DNA of 23,797 bases from Sulfuritalea sp. (lineage in GTDB: Bacteria; Pseudomonadota; Gammaproteobacteria; Burkholderiales; Rhodocyclaceae): contig JAIPCS010000021.1 in assembly GCA_021738105.1 (NCBI GenBank), positions 1 to 23,797 on the forward strand. Reading direction: 5' to 3'. Position 1 is the stretch's first letter. Every line of letters begins with the position of its first letter. The notes beneath the pieces are model-generated. The model saw only the letters and a list, made by a program, of their open reading frames with translations, was not told where the DNA came from and did not search any database. This document shows positions 7,214-13,073 of this stretch, piece by piece. A program made the position numbers and the translations under genes.

Positions 7214-8166
7214 CAGGCCACCTGCTTTCTCGAAAAGTACCAGCCGCAAGAAAAAGCGGCGAGAACTGCAGCGGCGGCCAGCGCCATGGCCACCGGAGAG
7301 GCGCCAAAAGTCGGCGCTGGCGAGACGGCGGCTGGCGCTTCGACACGGCGTTCCGGATAGCTTGCGGCGACGATGGGCAGGCTGCCTTCGGCTGCCCATT
7401 CGGCCCAGCCGCCGGAATATATCCGCGCCTGCAACCCGAATCCCGCCACCAGCCGCGTGAAGTAGGCCAGCCCTTCGTAGGCGTCATGGGCGTAAGCGAT
7501 CACCGCACCCGAGGGCAGCAGGGGACGCGGTCCCGCTACGGCCAGCGTTGTCGCCTGCCACTGGACTGCACCCGGCAAATGGCCGCCGCGCGCGCCGCGT
7601 ACGGTTTCACCCCAGTACTCGAGTTCGCTGCGACCATCGAGCAGCGTCTCGCCCGCAGCTTCGCGCAAAATTTCGTGTCGCAGTACCACGCGCTCGTCAC
7701 GCATCGGCGCGACAAACACAGCGCTGCGAATGATGCCGCGCTGCTGTCCGGGTGCGCCATCGCTGCGCCCGGCGAGGACGCGCGTCAGCGGTTCGGTCAG
7801 CACCCGCACGTGCCGCTGTCCGGCGAGGTAGAGCAAGCCGGCGACAAAATCGCGCGCTATCGCATCCTGGCCCACCACCAGTACCGTTTCGCTGCCGTCG
7901 AGCCCGACCGTACCCAGCAACCAAAGAATGTCGCGATCGCCGGGAAGGCGGCGATGGGGGCCGAGGAAATCCTCCGCCGGCAGGCAGCGGGCATTCGGTA
8001 ACGTTGCCTGCCGGCAGTCAACCAACGGTCGGCTGTCGATGATGATTGCGCCGGCCAGTGTTTTTTGGTCAGCATTGGCGACATAGTTGAAACTGTCTTC
8101 AGCCCGTGCGTTGGCGAACGTCGCCGAGACGATCGCACATACGGCAAGAAGCACGGCAAACCGCAT
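7213..8166 (-). CDS. Membrane-anchored rhodanese-like protein lacking the catalytic Cys
   Basis: This 317-residue protein has a signal peptide (MRFAVLLAVCAIVSATFANARA), two rhodanese-like domains, an Ala/Pro-rich linker (about 275-291) and one C-terminal transmembrane helix (about 292-310) ending in SRKQVA. The catalytic loop reads AYAHDAYEGLAYF, so the position of the persulfide-forming cysteine is Ala226. The following RIYSGGWAEW strand shows the alignment is right. It is therefore probably not a sulfurtransferase itself but a binding or docking protein on the outer face of the membrane. The linker contains a copy of the 25-bp repeat (residues about 279-287). I prefer ATG 8166 over TTG 8175, as the preceding stop ends 2 bases before it. 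Confidence 0.82.
   Translation of the reverse strand: MRFAVLLAVCAIVSATFANARAEDSFNYVANADQKTLAGAIIIDSRPLVDCRQATLPNARCLPAEDFLGPHRRLPGDRDILWLLGTVGLDGSETVLVVGQDAIARDFVAGLLYLAGQRHVRVLTEPLTRVLAGRSDGAPGQQRGIIRSAVFVAPMRDERVVLRHEILREAAGETLLDGRSELEYWGETVRGARGGHLPGAVQWQATTLAVAGPRPLLPSGAVIAYAHDAYEGLAYFTRLVAGFGLQARIYSGGWAEWAAEGSLPIVAASYPERRVEAPAAVSPAPTFGASPVAMALAAAAVLAAFSCGWYFSRKQVA
7306..7330 (+). repeat. 25-bp interspersed repeat, copy b (inside a coding region)
   Basis: This copy matches the consensus at all 25 positions and is identical to copy c. On the - strand it encodes the AAVSPAPTF part of the linker in the Cys-less rhodanese, and it is read in frame without a stop. Confidence 0.75.
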
Positions 8167-8168
8167 GG

Positions 8169-8444
8169 TCAGCAACCGCCAAAGCGTTTGGCGGCAACCG
8201 GCGCAGCGCCAACTGCCCCCGCCGGTGCGGGCGGATTGTCGATGTAGTAGCCCATCAGATCGACTACCGTTGTCTTGCCGAAGCCGGGCAGATCAAGCTC
8301 GGGAAGGGTTTCCGGCGTCACTGGCTGTTTCGCCGCCTCGATCGTCGCACGCGGCAGCGCGGCCAGGGAAAAGCCGATCGCGCATGTCGCGCCGGCAAGC
8401 ACCAGGCTGGCAGAGCAAAAGATCACACCAGTTCGATTCAACAT
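8169..8444 (-). CDS. Small membrane-tethered protein ending in Gly-Gly-Cys
   Basis: This 91-residue protein has an N-terminal hydrophobic segment (about residues 5-30, signal anchor or signal peptide), a short middle region (PGFGKTTVVDLMGYYIDNPP) and an Ala/Pro-rich flexible tail that ends F-G-G-C. Two other cysteines lie in the hydrophobic segment. The soluble part should be periplasmic and its only cysteine is the last residue. That arrangement suggests a mobile thiol that could accept sulfur from the rhodanese and hand it on, but this is inference: I recognise no characterised family. It sits 2 bases upstream of the Cys-less rhodanese start and 25 bases downstream of the 31-residue membrane peptide. 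Confidence 0.7.
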   Translation of the reverse strand: MLNRTGVIFCSASLVLAGATCAIGFSLAALPRATIEAAKQPVTPETLPELDLPGFGKTTVVDLMGYYIDNPPAPAGAVGAAPVAAKRFGGC

Positions 8445-8469
8445 GACAGGCTCCGGGAAAAAGTGGCAC

Positions 8470-8565
8470 TCACAGTGAGTCGCTGAAAAATGCCAGATAC
8501 ATCATGCCGAAGGCAAGGCAGAACAGCAGTCCATGGAAAACCGATTGCAGGTCCATGCTCATCAT
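8470..8565 (-). CDS. 31-residue single-span membrane peptide
   Basis: The sequence MMSMDLQSVFHGLLFCLAF and the following GMMYLAFF form one transmembrane helix with a short acidic C-terminus (SDSL). The first ATG overlaps the stop of the previous gene (ATGA, 8562-8565) behind GGGAGAG; the second ATG (8562) has slightly better spacing and could be the true start. It is too short for family recognition. Position between tusA-type and rhodanese genes suggests a small subunit or stabiliser of the YeeE-type transporter. Confidence 0.55.
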   Translation of the reverse strand: MMSMDLQSVFHGLLFCLAFGMMYLAFFSDSL

Positions 8566-8771
8566 TTCTCTCCCTTGTAGTGACGTACCAGCGTTTCGAC
8601 CGGCACGGTCTCGCCGGAAATCGGGTTGATCACCGGCGGCGTGAAGTAGGGCACGCCGTCCCGGGTCGCCTTCATGCCAGGCGGTGGTGAAAACGTCATC
8701 CAGAGCAGCCCCCCGAAGCTGGCGATCACCGAGAGGGCAACGAGCAGGCGCAGCAGTAGTCTTTGCCACAT
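8562..8771 (-). CDS. Small membrane protein, 69 residues
   Basis: One transmembrane helix (about residues 5-27, RLLLRLLVALSVIASFGGLL) is followed by a Pro-rich periplasmic or cytoplasmic tail with VPYFTPPVINPISGETVP and a basic end. The ATG at 8771 lies 4 bases after the stop of the TusA-like gene, so the start is well fixed by context; longer in-frame starts run into that gene. Family not recognised. Probably an accessory membrane component of the sulfur system. Confidence 0.65.
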   Translation of the reverse strand: MWQRLLLRLLVALSVIASFGGLLWMTFSPPPGMKATRDGVPYFTPPVINPISGETVPVETLVRHYKGEK

Positions 8772-8775
8772 GGTC

Positions 8776-9081
8776 TCAGTCCTTCCGGATATAGACGCGC
8801 CAGCAATTGGACGCCTTGAGCGTTTCCAGGTGCGTCGCATCGAGATCGTCACACAGCGGCGGCAGCGCTTCGACCGACGACGGATTGTCTACCAGCACTT
8901 CGATCACCTCGCCGATGGCGACTTCATTGATGGCCTTCTTGGTCATCAACTGCGGCCGCGGACAGGAAACACCCAGGCAATCGATCCGCCGTGCGATCTG
9001 GATGGTCGTGCCATTCGTCAGCACGGCCTCGCCGCCAACGGGTGCTTCTTCTACCTTCTTTTTCGATCCGAACAGTCCCAT
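8776..9081 (-). CDS. TusA-family sulfur carrier protein
   Basis: This 101-residue protein has a C-terminal TusA (SirA-like) domain. The signature D-C35-L-G-V-S-C40-P-R-P-Q-L opens the domain, and Cys40 in the CPxP motif is the family's persulfide-carrying residue. A 30-residue N-terminal extension (GLFGSKKKVEEAP and onward) is charged and longer than in E. coli TusA; it might dock the carrier to the membrane transporter. TusA-like partners of YeeE transporters (YeeD/TsuB) receive sulfur imported as thiosulfate. The start is preceded by GGAGAAAAAAGTA. The 69-residue membrane protein follows after 4 bases. Confidence 0.92.
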   Translation of the reverse strand: MGLFGSKKKVEEAPVGGEAVLTNGTTIQIARRIDCLGVSCPRPQLMTKKAINEVAIGEVIEVLVDNPSSVEALPPLCDDLDATHLETLKASNCWRVYIRKD

Positions 9082-9096
9082 TACTTTTTTCTCCGA

Positions 9097-9747
9097 TCAG
9101 GCTTGGCCAGCGGCGACGGCCGCCGGCCTGTTCTTCTGGTGTTCCTTCTGGTGCTTCTCGTGCTCGGCATGCTGGGCGCGTTCGCGGCGCAGAATGCCGC
9201 GATAGAGGGCGAACAGAACCGCGGCCTGCACCAGGCCGAAGGCGACGGCGGGAATGCCGAACTTGTCCTGAAGCGTCCGGGCGTTGGCAAAACCCAGTTG
9301 CAGCGCCGGCAAATTGATCTGGCCGGTCATGGTCTGCGGCGCTGGTGGCCACCAACTCGCCGACCAGACCAGCGAAAAGAGAAACATGCCGACGAAGGTG
9401 AAGATCAGCGCCCACAGCGCGCCGATGTTGCCCTCGCCCGTCTTGACCCAAGTGGACACCGTGCAGGCACCTGCCAGCACCATGCCGATACCGAACAGAA
9501 ACAGACCGGCAAAGGTGTTGAGACCGACATCGAATGTCAGCGGATGCCCGGCGCCCAGGCTCATGAAGCCGGTGAAACCGACCGTGAGGATCATCATTGC
9601 CACCAGCAACGCCTTGGTGTTGCGATAGGTCTTGAACATAATGGCGTCACGTAGTGCCGCGGTATTGCAAAAGCGCGAGCGCTGCATCAGCAGACCGGCA
9701 ACCGATCCAAACAGGAATGCAACCAGGCATTCGACGACAGGTGTCAT
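9097..9747 (-). CDS. YeeE/YedE-family transporter, N-half type subunit
   Basis: This 216-residue membrane protein of the YeeE/YedE (Sulf_transp) family has about five transmembrane helices and a charged His/Lys/Glu-rich tail. Conserved cysteine motifs RSRFCNTAALRD (near residue 27) and GACTVSTW (near 91) correspond to cysteines lining the pore in YeeE (TsuA), which imports thiosulfate. Full-length YeeE has two such halves in one chain; here the C-terminal half is the separate preceding gene. The start ATG overlaps that gene's stop (ATGA, 9744-9747), and GAGGGGGAC precedes it. Length and split form resemble two-gene YeeE/YedE (PmpA/PmpB-like) pairs. Substrate (thiosulfate or another sulfane-sulfur compound) is inferred. 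Confidence 0.88.
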   Translation of the reverse strand: MTPVVECLVAFLFGSVAGLLMQRSRFCNTAALRDAIMFKTYRNTKALLVAMMILTVGFTGFMSLGAGHPLTFDVGLNTFAGLFLFGIGMVLAGACTVSTWVKTGEGNIGALWALIFTFVGMFLFSLVWSASWWPPAPQTMTGQINLPALQLGFANARTLQDKFGIPAVAFGLVQAAVLFALYRGILRRERAQHAEHEKHQKEHQKNRPAAVAAGQA

Positions 9748-10241
9748 ACGTCCCCCTCTAGAATTTTCTTGTAGATCATCGATCCCACCCAAGCGCCAGC
9801 GACGATACCGGACATCGCCAGATAGCCGCCCAGGTTCATTTCCGGCGTCAGTCCGAAGAAGGTCGATACGTTGCAGATGTAGGCCAGCCGGATGCCGAAA
9901 CCCATCAGCAAACCACCGATGGTGATCAGAATCCACTCCGACAGATGTCGCGGTACGCGCCAGTAAAACTCCTTGCTGGCGACCGCTCCGACGAAGGTAC
10001 CAAACAACATGCCGAGACTGATATAGATCTTCCAGTAGTCCGCGTGCGGCGGAAAGACGATGTTCCAGAAGGGGATGCGTTCAAGCTCGTTGCCGAGCAC
10101 GGCCTTCGCCATCAAGCCGGTCATCATGGTTTCACCGCCGCCGACCGTCCAGGCGCCCATGATCAGGAACATGAAAATATCGAGCACCGCGATCGCGGCG
10201 AGCGCGATGCTCGGGTCCAGTGTCTTGCGAAAAAACTCCAT
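9744..10241 (-). CDS. YeeE/YedE-family transporter, C-half type subunit
   Basis: This 165-residue membrane protein has about four transmembrane helices. The segment GGLLMGFGIRLAYICNVSTFF resembles the GGLLMGxGxRLAxGCN motif of the C-terminal YeeE half, whose cysteine forms the third pore-lining thiol. It is the first gene of the operon, so the order is C-half then N-half, reversed from the fused protein. A strong AAGGAGG (10251-10257) precedes ATG 10241, held in the loop of a possible hairpin. It probably pairs with the next gene product to form the functional channel. Confidence 0.87.
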   Translation of the reverse strand: MEFFRKTLDPSIALAAIAVLDIFMFLIMGAWTVGGGETMMTGLMAKAVLGNELERIPFWNIVFPPHADYWKIYISLGMLFGTFVGAVASKEFYWRVPRHLSEWILITIGGLLMGFGIRLAYICNVSTFFGLTPEMNLGGYLAMSGIVAGAWVGSMIYKKILEGDV

Positions 10242-10283
10242 GCCGGTCTTCCTCCTTGTTGCGCTATGGTCTTGGCGACCGGC
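10242..10283 (-). promoter_or_regulatory. Leader hairpin holding the ribosome binding site of the sulfur operon
   Basis: On the - strand, GCCGGTC (10283-10277) can pair perfectly with GACCGGC (10248-10242), which touches the start codon of the first operon gene. The 28-base loop contains the Shine-Dalgarno AAGGAGG. The remaining 95 bases to the divergent regulator gene are AT-richer and must hold both promoters, but I cannot assign convincing -35/-10 pairs. Confidence 0.4.
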
Positions 10284-10378
10284 GCGTTGTTTTAATAGAT
10301 TCTGGGGTGGTCTGTCGCGTCTGAGGTAGTATTTATTGCAAACACCTTATCGCTTGTCGCTTTGCTTCAGGAGTCGGA

Positions 10379-10726
10379 ATGACCATCTATCAGGAATCGC
10401 GGGATTTTCTCGAACACATGTTCAGTTCCTGCACCACGTCGCAAATCAGCGAGTTTATTCCCGAGAAGCGGGGATTCCGGCTCCACGGACACAGCACCAC
10501 GGTCACACTGGAGCGTGCGTTCTGGAACGTAGTCGAAGCCATGGCCCAGGAATGCGGTCTGCCTGTGCCGCGCCTGATCGAACGCGTGCTCGACAGCTGC
10601 ATCGTAGCCAACGACAAAAACCTGTCTTCCTGCTTGCGCGTGATCTGCCTCAAGTATCTGAACATCTATACCGGGGGTAGCCTGCCGGTAACGCCGGAGC
10701 ACAGATCGAGAACTACCCCGATATAG
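10379..10726 (+). CDS. Ribbon-helix-helix DNA-binding regulator
   Basis: This 115-residue protein has a ribbon-helix-helix domain of the RHH_4 type at about residues 33-92. The strand GFRLHGHSTTVTLERAFW contacts DNA, then helix A (NVVEAMAQECG) and helix B (PRLIERVLDSC), ending with the family-typical NLSSCLRVICLKYL. A short N-terminal helix and disordered tail flank it. It is divergent from the sulfur operon with 137 bases between starts, so it is a good candidate for the operon's regulator. Its four cysteines could let it sense reactive sulfur, which is speculative. GGAG at 10369-10372 supports the start. Confidence 0.82.
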   Translation: MTIYQESRDFLEHMFSSCTTSQISEFIPEKRGFRLHGHSTTVTLERAFWNVVEAMAQECGLPVPRLIERVLDSCIVANDKNLSSCLRVICLKYLNIYTGGSLPVTPEHRSRTTPI

Positions 10727-10846
10727 TGAGCGCGGTCTGCTGACCAATCGAATGCCGCGACCGATTTCCCGTCTCCCGTTACCGCCCGCCATCGCGGTTG
10801 GCGCTATCTGTGCGGCACCAGTCACAAATTTTCTCGCGAGGATTCC

Positions 10847-11758
10847 ATGAACTTCATCGGCACATTTCCCATTCTGGCAACGCCCTTCAACGAAGACGGC
10901 AGCCTTGATCTCGATTCAGTTGATCGTCTGGTCGGCTTCATGGCCGGCGTTGGCGTTGAAGGCGTCACCGTCCTGGGCGTACTGGGCGAGTCCAACCGCA
11001 TGCTGGACAAGGAAAGGGAGGCATTGATTATGCGCGCCGTGGCGGCGGCAGGCGGGCGCACCCAAGTCATCGTCGGTGCCAGTCATCCCGGTACCCAGGC
11101 CACCATTGGCCTCTGCCAAATGGCCAAGGATCTGGGCGCCGACGCAGTGATGATTGCGCCCTCAATGGAGCCGGTGCCGAACGAGGCGCGCGTGTTCGAG
11201 TATTTTCAGCAGATCGCCGCAGCGGAACTGCTTCCCATCGTCGCACAGGACCATCCGGCCTCAACCCAGGTGCATATGTCGATACCGCTGTTGCTGCGTC
11301 TGATTGACGAAGTTCCCGCTATCGCCTGTATCAAGGAAGAAGGATTACCGACTCCGGCAAGAATCGCCGCGTTGAAGCAGGGCATGCAGAAACGTCGCGT
11401 GCCGCTGCTCACCGGCCTGGGTGCGCTTTACGGATACTTCGACCTCATGGCGGGATGCGACGGCTTCAATACCGGCTTCGCCTTTCCCGAGGTGCTGATG
11501 GCGATGGAGCGGGCAGCGCGGGCCCGAAATCTGGAAGAGAGCTATCGCCTGTATGCCAAATACCTGCCACTGATCGTCTTCGAACAGCAGCCCGGTGTTG
11601 CCGTGCGCAAGGAATTGCTGCGCATGCGCGGCCTGCTCGGCAACGCAAAGGTACGCCATCCGGGTGCGGCGATTACGGAGGGAGCGGCACGGCAACTGCG
11701 GGACATCATTGAGCGCGTGCTTCCGGGTGTCGATATCACCAAAGCCGTTCAGCCTTGA
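10847..11758 (+). CDS. DapA-superfamily pyruvate aldolase/dehydratase, substrate unknown
   Basis: This 303-residue TIM-barrel enzyme belongs to the dihydrodipicolinate synthase/N-acetylneuraminate lyase superfamily. These enzymes form a Schiff base between a lysine and a 2-keto acid. The lysine is visible as Lys163 in ACIKEEG. The GTTGE substrate-carboxylate loop reads GVLGESN, and the YNxP motif with the catalytic tyrosine of DapA and sialate lyase reads VAQDHP, so the tyrosine is missing. It is therefore not a normal lysine-pathway DapA; keto-acid dehydratases or aldolases with divergent residues here are more likely. GAGGATT precedes the ATG. It stands alone, 120 bp after the RHH gene, in a gap with no other visible feature. 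Confidence 0.85.
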   Translation: MNFIGTFPILATPFNEDGSLDLDSVDRLVGFMAGVGVEGVTVLGVLGESNRMLDKEREALIMRAVAAAGGRTQVIVGASHPGTQATIGLCQMAKDLGADAVMIAPSMEPVPNEARVFEYFQQIAAAELLPIVAQDHPASTQVHMSIPLLLRLIDEVPAIACIKEEGLPTPARIAALKQGMQKRRVPLLTGLGALYGYFDLMAGCDGFNTGFAFPEVLMAMERAARARNLEESYRLYAKYLPLIVFEQQPGVAVRKELLRMRGLLGNAKVRHPGAAITEGAARQLRDIIERVLPGVDITKAVQP

Positions 11759-11828
11759 GCCGTCAATAGAGTTTGCGCAATCGGGGTTGACGAACAACTG
11801 CAGCCTTCAGCACTACTGACTAGCGAAT

Positions 11829-12734
11829 TCAATTCTCGCCGGAGTTGGTGGCAATAAAATTGCGCAGATGTTTTGCCACTTCATGCGGCGCTTCTTCCGG
11901 CAGAAAGTGACCACAATCGAACGCGGCGCCAGTCACGCGGTCGGCCTTTTCCCGCCACAATTCCATAACGTCATAGTTGCGGCCGACAAATCCTTTGGCG
12001 CCCCATAAGACCAGTAGCGGGCAGCCCACCTTGCGCGTCGAGTCGGACTCGTCGTGCTGCAGATCGATGCCTGCCGCCGCGCGGTAATCGTCACAACTGG
12101 CGCGGATGGCTTCCGTATCCGAAAAGCAGCGCACGTACTCGCTGACCGCTTCGGGCGAAAATGCCTGATCGTTGCCCATGCTCCAGCGCGAGAGGCAGCC
12201 CTTGAGCCAGGACTCGGGATCGGTACCGATCATGCGCTCCGGCAGCGGTTGCGCCTGAATCAGAAAGAACCAATGGAAATAGGCGGTCGCCAACGCCTGA
12301 TTGGTCAAGGCGAAGGTGGTCAGGGTCGGGGCGATGTCCATGATGCAGGCACTTGCGACCCGGTCTGCATGATCGAGGCAGAGGCGATGCACGACCCGCG
12401 CACCGCGATCATGTCCGGCCACATGAAAACGCGGGTGACCCAACTCAGTCATCAACTCGGCCATGTCTTGCGCCATTACCCGCTTGGATTGGTTTGACGC
12501 GTCGGGGAGCGAGGGCGGTTTGCCCGAGTTGCCGTAGCCGCGCAAATCCGGCATCACCAGCGAGAAATCCTCGGCAAGCAGTGGCGCCAACTGGTGCCAC
12601 ATCACATGTGTTTCGGGGTAGCCGTGCAGGAGCAGCAGTACGGGCTTGTTCGCACGCTCACGAATCAGAACCTGAATGTCCGTGCCGTTCAGAGACATCC
12701 GACGCGATACATATGACGCGCCGAACAAGCTCAT
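11829..12734 (-). CDS. Haloacetate (fluoroacetate) dehalogenase, alpha/beta hydrolase
   Basis: This 301-residue alpha/beta hydrolase is of the fluoroacetate dehalogenase family, which displaces halide from haloacetates to give glycolate. Every residue known from the characterised enzyme RPA1163 is present at nearly the same position: nucleophile Asp109 in GHDRGAR, carboxylate-binding Arg110 and Arg113, acid Asp133, halide-pocket His154, Trp155 and Tyr217, and base His276. The oxyanion motif HGYPETH and the DLRGYGNS turn are also present. It is probably cytoplasmic. Start supported by GGAGTC. It lies downstream of a small hypothetical gene and a diguanylate cyclase on the same strand. Whether the natural substrate is fluoroacetate, chloroacetate or another 2-halo acid cannot be read from sequence. 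Confidence 0.88.
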   Translation of the reverse strand: MSLFGASYVSRRMSLNGTDIQVLIRERANKPVLLLLHGYPETHVMWHQLAPLLAEDFSLVMPDLRGYGNSGKPPSLPDASNQSKRVMAQDMAELMTELGHPRFHVAGHDRGARVVHRLCLDHADRVASACIMDIAPTLTTFALTNQALATAYFHWFFLIQAQPLPERMIGTDPESWLKGCLSRWSMGNDQAFSPEAVSEYVRCFSDTEAIRASCDDYRAAAGIDLQHDESDSTRKVGCPLLVLWGAKGFVGRNYDVMELWREKADRVTGAAFDCGHFLPEEAPHEVAKHLRNFIATNSGEN

Positions 12735-12773
12735 GGTTTGACTCCGTTCTGTCGATGACGGTTCAAGTGCTTC

Positions 12774-13058
12774 CTACGAATGCCCATGCTTGAGCTTGGC
12801 TTTTGCTTTACCCGGCGAGTTTTCCACTGCAGCGGGTTCCGGATAACGGATCACCACGATCTGTTCATCCGGTTCGAGCCAGAATTCGCCATGCGGTCCC
12901 TTGAGGTTGCCGGTGATCAGCAGCACCAGACCGTCCACCGAGCGTACTTCGGTGACCGTTTCCCAGGCGAAGGTAGGATGGGCATTGGTTCCAGTGCCGT
13001 TGTAGATGTGATCGTTCACTCTCACCTCGGAGGCCGCTACGGTTATCTTGTTGGTCAT
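12774..13058 (-). CDS. Hypothetical protein, 94 residues
   Basis: This small soluble protein is predicted mostly beta: TVTEVRSVDGLVLLITGN and EQIVVIRYPEP strands are visible, and the C-terminus is basic (KAKAKLKHGHS). I recognise no family and there is no signal peptide. It starts 15 bases after the stop of the diguanylate cyclase, behind GGGAG, so it is very probably translated from the same message. The dehalogenase gene starts 39 bases further downstream. Confidence 0.65.
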   Translation of the reverse strand: MTNKITVAASEVRVNDHIYNGTGTNAHPTFAWETVTEVRSVDGLVLLITGNLKGPHGEFWLEPDEQIVVIRYPEPAAVENSPGKAKAKLKHGHS

Positions 13059-13073
13059 GACCGCTACTCCCTT

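Noticed and set aside
8674..9654. 326-codon + strand open frame through the TusA and YeeE genes
   Set aside because: It is antisense to genes with clear family motifs and has no domain of its own.
10284..10378. Promoter pairs for the divergent RHH and sulfur-operon genes
   Set aside because: Several AT-rich hexamers exist but none forms a convincing -35/-10 pair at usual spacing.
10847..11758. Naming the aldolase dapA
   Set aside because: The catalytic tyrosine motif is absent and there is no lysine-pathway context.
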